Assembly: GCA_029262915.1 (NCBI GenBank)
Contig: JAJCYN010000406.1
Span: 1-7,795 of the forward strand
DNA length: 7,795 nt
From: Flavobacteriales bacterium
GTDB taxonomy: Bacteria > Bacteroidota > Bacteroidia > Flavobacteriales_E > Vicingaceae
Direction: 5' to 3'
The notes beneath the pieces were generated by a model. That model did not search any database and was not told the origin of the DNA. It worked only from the letters and a program-made list of their open reading frames with translations. Position numbers and translations under genes: made by a program. Below, in pieces: positions 1 through 6,598 of the stretch; position 1 is the stretch's first letter; every line of letters begins with the position of its first letter.

Positions 1-2466
1 GTAAATTTCTCTTACGGCTTCCCAATAGTTAGAGAATTCGTTTAAACTTTTTACATTCATTGGTCTTGCTCGCTCAGTCCCTTCTAACATCTTTACCACA
101 GAATTAAAGTTAGGTTGAGAGGTTAATCCACTCATAGAGGCCAAAGAGACATCCATAATGTCAACCCCTGCTTCTACTGCTTTCATATAGGTAGCGACTT
201 GTAAGCCAGAAGTATCATGGGTATGCAAGTGGATGGGAATGTCCAATTCTTCTTTTAATTTGCTTATCAAAACCTCAGCAGAATAAGGTTTTAAAAGTCC
301 TGCCATATCTTTAATGGCTAACATATGAATGCCTTCATCACGTAAGCGTTTAGCCAAATCTATATAGTAATCAACGGTGTATTTAGTTTGGTTAGGATCT
401 AAAATATCACCGGTATAACAAATACAACCTTCTGCAATGGAGTTGGTACGTTCTTTTACCGCTTTAATACTGGTTTTCATTCCATCCAACCAGTTTAAGG
501 AATCAAATATTCTAAATACGTCTACCCCATTTTCTGCAGATTTTTCAACGAAGCGTTCTATTAAGTTATCTGGGTAGGCGGTATAACCAACGGCATTAGA
601 TCCTCTAATGAGCATTTGTAACAAGGTATTGGGCATATGTTCTCTAAAGAGCTGTAAGCGTTTCCAAGGGCATTCTTTTAAGAAACGATAGGCTACATCA
701 AAAGTGGCTCCACCCCACACTTCCATAGAGAACAAGTTAGGATTGTTTTTTACGAAACGATCTGCAACATTAAGCATATCTATTGTTCTCATTCTGGTAG
801 CCAATAAGGATTGATGAGCATCTCTAAATGTGGTATCGGTATAATGGATCTGTTTATCGGCTCGTATTAGTTGTGCAAACACCTCTGGTCCGTGTTGATC
901 CAATAGCTGTTTAGTTCCATCAGGAAAGGGAGCAAAACGATCGAAATCGGGTAAAACAGGATCAATAAAAATTTTGGTTTGGTCTACATACTTTACATCG
1001 GGATTTCCATTCACTATGGTTTCTCCAATGTACTTCAACAGCTTGGTACCCCTATCCTTTGAACGTTTAAACTGAAGCAACTCAGGGTAGTTTTCAATAA
1101 ACTGTACTGTGCAATTCCCTTCCTGAAAAACCTCGTGTTTAATAACATTTTGCACAAACTTAATGTTGGTCTTTACCCCACGAATTCTAAATTCCCTTAG
1201 CGCTCGGTTTAAGCGTTGAGAAGCTCCTTTTAAGGTTCTTCCCGAGGCACTTACCTTACAAAGCATGGAATCAAAGAAAGGGCTAATGGTGGTTCCGGGA
1301 GTAGAACTTCCTTCATCCAAGCGAATACCAAATCCTGCCGCATTACGGTAGGTAATAATGGTTCCGTAATCTGGTGTAAAGTCATTCTTAGGATCTTCGG
1401 TAGTTATTCTACATTGGATGGCATAACCATCGCATTTAATGTCTTCTTGACCCTTAATGAATATCTGAGGGTGTTCCAATTCTCTTCCTGTTGCAATAAC
1501 GATCTGAGAACGAACAATATCTATACTGGTTATTTCTTCTGTAATGGTATGCTCTACTTGAATTCTGGGGTTGACCTCAATAAAGTAAATGTTCTCCTCT
1601 GCATCCACTAAAAACTCTACCGTACCTACATTGCTATAATCTACATGCTTGCAAATATTGAGGGCATATTGGTACAGTTTGTCCTTTGTTGCTTGAGATA
1701 TTGAAGAACAAGGTGCTACTTCTACCACCTTTTGGAACCTTCGTTGCACCGAACAATCTCTTTCATACAGATGCACCATATTGCCATGCTCATCGGCCAT
1801 TATTTGCACCTCTATGTGCTTGGGGTTCTCTACGAACTTTTCAATAAACATGGTGTCATCACCAAAAGCTCTTAAGGCTTCGTTACTTGCTTCACCAAAC
1901 GCTTTGCTAATCTCTTCTTGGTTTCTGATTACTCGCATTCCTCTTCCACCACCACCAGATGCTGCTTTCAGCATTACTGGATAGCCAATTCTATTCGCTT
2001 CTTCTAAAGCTATTTCGGCCGAAACAACATCTTTAATGTTGTCTTCAATTACTGGAACTTTGCATTCTAAGGCTATCTTTTTTGCTGCTACTTTATCACC
2101 CAGCATTGCCATGGCTTCGGGTGTAGGACCAATAAACTTAATTCCTGCTTCTCTACATTTTGTAGCAAACGCTACATTCTCCGATAAAAACCCATAACCA
2201 GGATGGATTGCATCTACCCCTTTTTCTTTGGCAAGGTTAACGATGATATCAATGTCCAAATAAGGTTTTAAAGCCTCATCATTTTGACCAATTTGATACG
2301 ATTCGTCTGCTTTATATTTGTGTTGAGAATAACGATCTTCATTGGTAAATACCGCAACGGTTTTTACGCCCAATTCGGATGCTGCCCTTAAAATTCTAAT
2401 GGCAATCTCTCCTCTGTTTGCAACTAATAACTTATTGATTTCCAAATACTCAGTAGCTTTTTCCAT
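1..2466 (-). CDS. pyc: Pyruvate carboxylase, N-terminal 822 residues (3' end outside window)
   Basis: This gene encodes a biotin enzyme that carboxylates pyruvate to oxaloacetate using ATP and bicarbonate, refilling the TCA cycle and feeding gluconeogenesis. The frame is open without a stop from the ATG at 2466 to the window edge. Residues about 8-460 are the biotin carboxylase domain: it opens with LLVANRGEIAIR, has the ATP-grasp glycine loop GGGGRGMR at 171-178, and EVNPRIQVEH at 297-306. The carboxyltransferase barrel begins near 540 with TTFRDAHQSLLATR. Its expected metal ligands are visible: Asp549, Lys719 in IKDMAG (the lysine that is carbamylated in this family) and the two histidines of HLH at 746-748. 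This domain order separates it from acetyl-CoA and propionyl-CoA carboxylase subunits. Family members are about 1150 residues, so roughly 330 residues, including the biotinyl domain, lie beyond the left edge. The ATG at 2466 gives the usual N-terminus; no clear ribosome binding site precedes it. Confidence 0.96.
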   Translation of the reverse strand, partial: MEKATEYLEINKLLVANRGEIAIRILRAASELGVKTVAVFTNEDRYSQHKYKADESYQIGQNDEALKPYLDIDIIVNLAKEKGVDAIHPGYGFLSENVAFATKCREAGIKFIGPTPEAMAMLGDKVAAKKIALECKVPVIEDNIKDVVSAEIALEEANRIGYPVMLKAASGGGGRGMRVIRNQEEISKAFGEASNEALRAFGDDTMFIEKFVENPKHIEVQIMADEHGNMVHLYERDCSVQRRFQKVVEVAPCSSISQATKDKLYQYALNICKHVDYSNVGTVEFLVDAEENIYFIEVNPRIQVEHTITEEITSIDIVRSQIVIATGRELEHPQIFIKGQEDIKCDGYAIQCRITTEDPKNDFTPDYGTIITYRNAAGFGIRLDEGSSTPGTTISPFFDSMLCKVSASGRTLKGASQRLNRALREFRIRGVKTNIKFVQNVIKHEVFQEGNCTVQFIENYPELLQFKRSKDRGTKLLKYIGETIVNGNPDVKYVDQTKIFIDPVLPDFDRFAPFPDGTKQLLDQHGPEVFAQLIRADKQIHYTDTTFRDAHQSLLATRMRTIDMLNVADRFVKNNPNLFSMEVWGGATFDVAYRFLKECPWKRLQLFREHMPNTLLQMLIRGSNAVGYTAYPDNLIERFVEKSAENGVDVFRIFDSLNWLDGMKTSIKAVKERTNSIAEGCICYTGDILDPNQTKYTVDYYIDLAKRLRDEGIHMLAIKDMAGLLKPYSAEVLISKLKEELDIPIHLHTHDTSGLQVATYMKAVEAGVDIMDVSLASMSGLTSQPNFNSVVKMLEGTERARPMNVKSLNEFSNYWEAVREIY

Positions 2467-2596
2467 TACTTACTTGCGCTATATTTCGTTAATGATCTTT
2501 TGCGAAATTAGAACAAACAATTGCAAGATGTAATGTTTATAATCACATTCTATTTTAAGTTATTCACAAGTTATTAAGGCAAGAAGTAATGCCGTT

Positions 2597-3811
2597 CTAA
2601 AGGGTTTTTAGAATGTCTGTTGCGTTTTTGTTTTTTGGATTTAATTCTAAGGATTTTAGGTAGTATTTTTTTGCATTTTCTTTGTCTTCTTTTAGCAAAT
2701 AGGCTTCGGCCAAGCTATCCCAAACATTAAAAGAGTCGGGGTAAGATTCTGTATTTAAGATAAAAATGACAACGGCAAAATCAAGTTGTTTACTGTTTAT
2801 AAAAGAATATCCTAACTTATTAATTAGGGCTTGAGTCTTGTCATTAGCGAACAAGGGGTTTTCTTTATAGTTTTTATATAGTTTTCGTGCTGCCGGAATC
2901 CCCTCACTATTTAGAGCTTGTGTGAGTAGTTTGGTTAAATTCGGAAAGGTGATTTTTCGAATTACAGTTCGTAACGGGCCTCCATTTGGGTCAGTAATTT
3001 TATCGTTTACATACAACTCACCTTTCCCTGCAACTATCCCATTGGGGAAACTAAATTCAGTTTCTATCCCTGCTCCATTGGCTATTCCCAGTTTTCCTGA
3101 ACCCGCTATATGGGTCACTTTTCCATCCATTGAAAGCTTAAATATTTTGTGATCGAAAAAACTGGTGGCATAAAAATTACCTTGACTAAAAATAATATGG
3201 CCACCTGAAGTGGCGGGTAATTTTGCGAACAAACTCACCTTATTGTCTTTGTCTATTTTAACCACGTTGGCATTTCGGTAATTAACCACATATAAATTCC
3301 CTTGAGGCCCTACAGCTATTCCGTTCGGACAATTAAATAAGTCGCCTTTAGCAATTGTTGTTACCTGGTTATTGGAATCTAGTTGTGCTATAAAGTTTCC
3401 GTTACAGTTACAGATGTGTAGTTTATTGTTGTTAAACACTAAACCAACAGGGCCTTTTAACCCTTTATGTGCTACCTCAGTTATCTCATTGGTATACCGA
3501 TTTATTTTTAGAATGGTATTGCCATAGTATTGTGCTTGGTACAAATTGCCTTGAGCATCTAATGTATTTCCCGAGGCTCCATACATTTTATCAGAAAAAA
3601 CCGAGACCGTTCCGAACCGGTTTATTTTCCATACTTTTTCACCAAAATCTGCTACAAATAAATTCCCCATAATATCGCGTTCTATTTCTCCAACGCCACC
3701 AACAAGGGTATCTGTAAAACTAGTAACGGTAATGTTTAGTTTATCTTCTAGGTTTTGAGCAGGACAAAAGCTACCGTACAATATCCCTCCAATAAATAAG
3801 ATTCGTTTCAT
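2597..3811 (-). CDS. Exported NHL/SMP-30-like beta-propeller protein with C-terminal TPR
   Basis: The 404-residue product starts with a basic, hydrophobic signal peptide (about residues 1-19, probable cleavage after PAQ), so it is probably periplasmic or secreted. Residues about 35-290 form a beta-propeller of roughly six NHL/SMP-30-like blades. The recurring pattern is a GN(L/F)(Y/F)-type strand, near residues 49, 88, 171, 211 and more loosely 264, alternating with (I/V)xKI-type strands. Residues about 300-404 are helical. The last part, about 361-394, is a good TPR (WDSLAEAYL, then YYLKSLELNP), preceded by a weaker one at about 327-358. A similar TPR tail ends various exported Bacteroidota proteins. 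No T9SS sorting domain or lipobox is seen. The start lies only 34 bp beyond the stop of the GNAT gene at 3846 on the same strand, so read-through from that operon is possible, but its function looks unrelated. It could be a ligand-binding propeller or a lactonase-like enzyme; no catalytic residues can be assigned. Confidence 0.85.
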   Translation of the reverse strand: MKRILFIGGILYGSFCPAQNLEDKLNITVTSFTDTLVGGVGEIERDIMGNLFVADFGEKVWKINRFGTVSVFSDKMYGASGNTLDAQGNLYQAQYYGNTILKINRYTNEITEVAHKGLKGPVGLVFNNNKLHICNCNGNFIAQLDSNNQVTTIAKGDLFNCPNGIAVGPQGNLYVVNYRNANVVKIDKDNKVSLFAKLPATSGGHIIFSQGNFYATSFFDHKIFKLSMDGKVTHIAGSGKLGIANGAGIETEFSFPNGIVAGKGELYVNDKITDPNGGPLRTVIRKITFPNLTKLLTQALNSEGIPAARKLYKNYKENPLFANDKTQALINKLGYSFINSKQLDFAVVIFILNTESYPDSFNVWDSLAEAYLLKEDKENAKKYYLKSLELNPKNKNATDILKTL

Positions 3812-3845
3812 AGAAAACTGAAATAATTTTCCTTAAAATTAACGA

Positions 3846-4334
3846 TTATAATTCACGATACATGGTGTAGGTGTCAACTAACCCTTGTATTTTATGTCGA
3901 AATGCCTTTGGGTTGGTGCCAACAATTTTAAAACCCAATTTCTCCCATAACTTGACCGCTGAAGCATTTGTAGCTACGACTGCATTAAACTGAATAGCAG
4001 TAAATCCAAGGCGTTTCGCTTCAGATAAAGAGTGATTACCCAATAGAGCACCTATTCCCTTTCCTTGCTGGTTGGCAGCAACCATATAACCACCATTAAC
4101 TATATGGCTCCCAACTCCTGGGTGATTGGGTTTTAGAATATAACTACCTATAATAGTCCCCTCTTCTACGGCCGAATAAGTTGTAACTCCTTTTCCAAAC
4201 CAAAACAATTCCCATTCTTCATACGAAGTCGATTCATCATGCATAAAAGCTTCACCAGCTTTTACTACGTTCATAAAATTCTGATGCAGTACTGGTTTGT
4301 CAGACTCTGTTGCCTCTCTTATAAGAATACTCAT
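3846..4334 (-). CDS. GNAT family N-acetyltransferase (second of two in the operon)
   Basis: This is a 162-residue, complete single-domain GNAT enzyme that would move an acetyl group from acetyl-CoA to an amine. The N-terminal strand IREATESD is typical of the fold. Motif A covers about 80-100: the strand GGYMVAA leads into the acetyl-CoA pyrophosphate loop QGKGIG at 90-95, followed by the helix ending AKRLGF. The later FNAVVATNASAVKLWEKLGF (116-135) is the standard motif B region. The C-terminus, AFRHKIQGLVDTYTMYREL, resembles a subgroup of GNATs that end in a conserved FRH-x(4)-G-x-VD segment. Its start codon overlaps the stop of the membrane protein gene by one base (TAATG), which points to coupled translation as the last cistron of the MarR operon. 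The acceptor cannot be told from sequence; a small-molecule amine or amino acid is as likely as a protein. Confidence 0.9.
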   Translation of the reverse strand: MSILIREATESDKPVLHQNFMNVVKAGEAFMHDESTSYEEWELFWFGKGVTTYSAVEEGTIIGSYILKPNHPGVGSHIVNGGYMVAANQQGKGIGALLGNHSLSEAKRLGFTAIQFNAVVATNASAVKLWEKLGFKIVGTNPKAFRHKIQGLVDTYTMYREL

Positions 4335-4549
4335 TAAGCTTTTACTTTATGTAATTTGTATAGGCGATAGCAATGGATTAGGGCAAATAATGCTGCACCA
4401 ATTGCCAAAGGCATTGCTTCTATTAATAATCCATAGACGAGATAGATACAACTCGCTAGTAAATGCAGTCGTCTAAACCATAGCATGTTGCTCATGTTTA
4501 CAGAAAGCAAACTAATTAATAAAGCAGTATATCCAATGTATTCGTTCAT
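4334..4549 (-). CDS. Small three-helix inner membrane protein (YgjV-like)
   Basis: The 71-residue hydrophobic protein has three predicted membrane spans, at about residues 4-22, 27-44 and 47-63. A short basic loop (FRRLH, 25-29) lies between the first two and a basic tail (YRLYKLHKVK) follows the third. The pattern IGYTALLISLLS, then LH-x(4)-CIYLVYGLLI, then P-x-AIGA resembles the minimal YgjV-like membrane module, which I recall as a short stand-alone protein and sometimes joined to a GNAT domain; this resemblance is from memory and unverified. It sits between two GNAT genes and shares one base with each neighbour (TAATG at both ends), so it is a genuine coding gene rather than a chance ORF. 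Its role is unknown. It might anchor one of the acetyltransferases or sense or move their substrate, but that is inference from position only. Confidence 0.8.
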   Translation of the reverse strand: MNEYIGYTALLISLLSVNMSNMLWFRRLHLLASCIYLVYGLLIEAMPLAIGAALFALIHCYRLYKLHKVKA

Positions 4550-5025
4550 TATAGATATAATTCCATTCTAATGTCACAACGTTCATAAGGCGTATCCTTA
4601 GGTACCGGAATTTCTTTAAATCCTACTTTCTCATATAAAGTTAATGCGGGAGTCAGTTTTCTACTTGAATCTAAGAACAAGCGTTTAACACCATGTTGCC
4701 CGGCATAATCAATACAGGCATACATTAATTTCTGACCAATTCTTAATCCTTTGTAATCTTGAGTTACCGCCATTTTAGATAATTCAAAAACTCCATTATC
4801 TCTTTTAATAAGTGCTACCGTACCAACTACTTTTCCTTCTAAAGCAAATAAGATTTGTCCTCCATCTTTTAAAATGTATTTCTCAGGTTTTGTGAGCACT
4901 TCCCTATCATATTCTTCTATATAGAAATATTCTTCTAACCACTCAAAATTTAATTGAGCAAAATCATTGGCATATTGATCCTCAAATGCAACGATATCTA
5001 CTTTTAGTTGTTCCATTACGTTCAT
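4549..5025 (-). CDS. GNAT family N-acetyltransferase, partner of the MarR regulator
   Basis: This 158-residue acetyltransferase resembles the C-terminal half of single-chain MarR-GNAT proteins. Shared landmarks are the N-terminal FAQLNFEWLEEYF (22-34), a segment DGGQILFALEGKVVGTVALI (54-73), then ELSKMAV (81-87) and a C-terminal LTPALTLYEKVGFKEIPVP (124-142) ending in IRMEL. The acetyl-CoA loop is KGLRIG at 92-97, in which arginine 95 stands where the canonical loop (R/Q-G-x-G-I/x-G/A) has glycine. The ATG at 5025 overlaps the marR stop as ATGA. A second in-frame ATG, three codons in, would remove the overlap but is less likely. Its stop overlaps the next start by one base. It acts presumably on a small amine; in the fused relatives the acceptor is mostly unknown. 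The frame is intact, with no sign of decay. Confidence 0.9.
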   Translation of the reverse strand: MNVMEQLKVDIVAFEDQYANDFAQLNFEWLEEYFYIEEYDREVLTKPEKYILKDGGQILFALEGKVVGTVALIKRDNGVFELSKMAVTQDYKGLRIGQKLMYACIDYAGQHGVKRLFLDSSRKLTPALTLYEKVGFKEIPVPKDTPYERCDIRMELYL

Positions 5026-5513
5026 GATTTTTTATTTTTTAATTGTTCTAAAGTTCTTTCTTTAAACCCTTTGTCGAAAAATTTATCTTCTAAAATGGAA
5101 ATTAATTCCAGTGCATTGTGTTCTTTTAGTACTTTCTCAACTCCTTTTTCGCCTGCCTGCCATATTTTTTCATACTCAGGTAACATTTTTACCGATCGTG
5201 CCGATAAGTCCAGTACTCTTTTTCTGGAATCGGTAGGGTCTTTTTCTGAAATCAAATAACCGGCATCCGTCATTTTATTGGTAATATGAATAACCGAGGG
5301 ATGTGCCATTCTAATACTTTCTGCAATTTCGGTAACGCTCATTGCTCCTCTGGATTTTAACAGTTTAAAAATTACGTACCAATTGGGTTCTATATCTACA
5401 TCTAGCTCACTGTATAGGCGCCTACCCTCGTGCATCATCGCATCGCTTATTCTTTTAAGCCGCATGGTAAACCCTAAATAACCTAGCTCTTTTACAAAAT
5501 CGTTGTTCTCCAT
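5022..5513 (-). CDS. MarR family transcriptional regulator, first gene of the operon
   Basis: This 163-residue winged-helix DNA-binding protein probably works as a dimer. The N-terminal helices (ELGYLGFTMRLKRISDAM, 10-27) belong to the dimer interface. The helix-turn-helix is at about 57-86 (MSVTEIAESIRMAHPSVI and on to DAGY), and the wing at about 88-105 carries the family signature DPTDSRKR (92-99). C-terminal helices from about 109 complete the dimer domain. The N-terminal phrase ELxxLxFxxRLKRxSDxM, the DVDIEPNWYVIFKLL segment and the C-terminal DKxFxER-like stretch match the regulator half of MarR-GNAT single-chain proteins. Here a stop codon ends it and the GNAT begins in a different frame 4 bases earlier. 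Two palindromes directly upstream, one at the promoter start point and one near -33, suggest autorepression. No redox-type cysteine is present (the sequence has none at all), so a small-molecule ligand is more likely than OhrR-like oxidation sensing. Confidence 0.93.
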   Translation of the reverse strand: MENNDFVKELGYLGFTMRLKRISDAMMHEGRRLYSELDVDIEPNWYVIFKLLKSRGAMSVTEIAESIRMAHPSVIHITNKMTDAGYLISEKDPTDSRKRVLDLSARSVKMLPEYEKIWQAGEKGVEKVLKEHNALELISILEDKFFDKGFKERTLEQLKNKKS

Positions 5514-5524
5514 AGTTTCTTTTT

Positions 5525-5539
5525 ATGTAGTTGACTACG
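5525..5539. promoter_or_regulatory. Proximal palindromic operator of the marR promoter
   Basis: The core GTAGTTGACTAC (5527-5538) is a 12-bp dyad, perfect except for its central base pair. The 15-bp unit ATGTAGTTGACTACG matches the distal copy at 5557-5571 in 14 of 15 positions. It lies just downstream of the minus-strand -7 element, over the expected start point of marR transcription, so a bound MarR dimer would block initiation. That MarR binds it is inferred from position and symmetry. Confidence 0.72.
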
Positions 5540-5547
5540 CAAATATA
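5540..5547 (-). promoter_or_regulatory. Bacteroidota -7 element for marR operon
   Basis: Read on the minus strand this is TATATTTG, an exact match to the Bacteroidota -7 consensus TAnnTTTG, followed by C. It lies between the two palindromes. Upstream, a TTA about 16 bases away inside the distal palindrome would serve as a weak -33 element (consensus TTG). Transcription would start about seven bases beyond, inside the proximal palindrome, giving a leader of roughly 20 bases before the marR ATG. Confidence 0.65.
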
Positions 5548-5556
5548 ATATAAATT

Positions 5557-5571
5557 ATGTAGTTAACTACG
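5557..5571. promoter_or_regulatory. Distal palindromic operator in the divergent region
   Basis: The core GTAGTTAACTAC (5559-5570) is a perfect 12-bp palindrome and the second copy of the unit at 5525-5539. The centres are 32 bp apart, about three helical turns, so both would face the same side of the DNA and could be bound cooperatively. It covers the -33 region of the marR promoter and lies about 55 bp upstream of the -7 element proposed for the divergent flavin oxidoreductase gene. Confidence 0.72.
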
Positions 5572-5623
5572 TTTATTATAATTTATTTTTTACTTGGCCT
5601 CCAATTAATCAATTTACCCCTCT

Positions 5624-5631
5624 TACTTTTG
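5624..5631 (+). promoter_or_regulatory. Candidate -7 element for the flavin oxidoreductase gene
   Basis: TACTTTTG matches TAnnTTTG exactly and lies 16 bases before the ATG at 5648, which would leave a leader of only about ten bases. The nearest upstream TTG (5594-5596) is 27 bases away, more than the usual spacing, so the -33 part is weak. The element is inside two tandem 10-bp units (5622-5631 and 5632-5641, CTTACTTTT plus G or A). Confidence 0.45.
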
Positions 5632-5647
5632 CTTACTTTTACGCCTC

Positions 5648-6598
5648 ATGGAAAACCAACAGTCTATTACCGACCTATTAGGTATAAAGCACCCAGTAAT
5701 AATGGCCCCAATGTTCTTGGTAAGTAATGTTTCCATGTTATTAGAGGCTAGTAAAGCAGGTATTACAGGTTGTGTTCCTGCCCTAAACTACAGAACCATT
5801 GAAGCTTTTGAAACCGCTTTAAAAGAACTTAAAGAAAAATCGGAAGGTCCTTTTGGGGTGAACCTAATTGTAAATAAATCTAATTTTCTGTACAAGGAGC
5901 AATTGAAAAGCTGCTGCAAGTATAAGGTTGATTACATCATCACCTCTTTAGGATCACCAGAAGAAACAATTAATATGGCACACAAAGCTGGAGTTAAGGT
6001 TTTTTGTGATGTGGTTAATCTGGATTACGCAAAGAAGGTAGAAGTACTTGGTGCTGATGCTTTAATCGCTGTAAACAAAGAAGCTGGTGGGCATTTTGGA
6101 CCTACCTCTTATGAAGAATTGATTCCCTTACTAGTTAACAATTGTAGTATTCCCGTAATTTCTGCTGGTGGGGTTGGCAATCATGAACAAATGCAAAAGA
6201 TGTTGAATTTGGGTGCGGCAGGTGTTTCTGTTGGAAGTCTATTTATTGCTTCTACCGAAAGCGATGTATCTAATGAGTATAAAGAAGCTTGCGTGAAATA
6301 TGGTGCTAAAGACATTATAGCGAGTAATAAGCTATCTGGATCTGATTGTACTGTCATTAATACACCTTATGTGATGGAAATGGGAACGCAACAAAATGGA
6401 TTGGAGAAATTCCTCAATAAAAACAAAGGCTTAAAAAAATGGTTCAAGGCTTTTACTTTTTATAAGGGCATGAAAAAGTTTGAAAAGGCAGCTTTTAGTG
6501 CTACTTATAAAACTGTTTGGTGTGCTGGTCCTTCTATAGAGTATGTTACAGCAGTTAAACCGGTTGAGGCAATTGTAAAAGATTTGGTGAATGGATAA
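5648..6598 (+). CDS. NMO/2-nitropropane dioxygenase-like FMN-dependent oxidoreductase
   Basis: The 316-residue product is a TIM-barrel flavoprotein of the nitronate monooxygenase / FabK-like superfamily. The N-terminal LLGIKHPVIMAPM (10-22) is the first strand with its FMN-contacting loop. FGVNLIV (69-75) and VDYIITSLGSP (94-104) follow as barrel strands. EAGGHFG (145-151) contains His149, the position of the catalytic histidine of nitronate monooxygenases. IPVISAGGVGN (168-178) and VGSLFIAST (195-203) are the FMN-phosphate-binding strands. The C-terminus, WCAGPSIEYV to the end, is the usual closing helix. The enzyme may oxidise nitronates or act as an enoyl reductase-like or other NAD(P)H:flavin oxidoreductase; the family is often over-annotated, so the substrate is left open. 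Its stop codon lies inside the next gene (8-base overlap), making a two-gene unit transcribed away from marR, probably from a promoter near 5624. No Shine-Dalgarno sequence precedes the ATG, as is common in this phylum. Confidence 0.87.
   Translation: MENQQSITDLLGIKHPVIMAPMFLVSNVSMLLEASKAGITGCVPALNYRTIEAFETALKELKEKSEGPFGVNLIVNKSNFLYKEQLKSCCKYKVDYIITSLGSPEETINMAHKAGVKVFCDVVNLDYAKKVEVLGADALIAVNKEAGGHFGPTSYEELIPLLVNNCSIPVISAGGVGNHEQMQKMLNLGAAGVSVGSLFIASTESDVSNEYKEACVKYGAKDIIASNKLSGSDCTVINTPYVMEMGTQQNGLEKFLNKNKGLKKWFKAFTFYKGMKKFEKAAFSATYKTVWCAGPSIEYVTAVKPVEAIVKDLVNG

Noticed and set aside
2503..2510. TAATTTCG on the minus strand as a -7 element for pyruvate carboxylase
   Set aside because: It has one mismatch to TAnnTTTG in a key position and no TTG at suitable spacing. 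The promoter of this gene remains unplaced.
1414..2533. Three plus-strand reading frames of 63-67 codons (1414-1611, 1781-1984, 2342-2533)
   Set aside because: The first two lie inside the pyruvate carboxylase gene on the opposite strand, and the third overlaps its 5' end. Their products have no recognisable features.
2560..2568. TTATTCACA, a match to the DnaA-box pattern TTATnCACA, within an 11-bp spaced AAGTTATT direct repeat
   Set aside because: It is a single box in AT-rich intergenic DNA, with no box cluster, no dnaA or dnaN gene and no unwinding region. Chance is sufficient.
2578..2593. Possible hairpin GGCA/TGCC just after the beta-propeller gene
   Set aside because: The stem is only 4 bp with an 8-base loop and no following T-run on the minus strand, so it is not a credible terminator.
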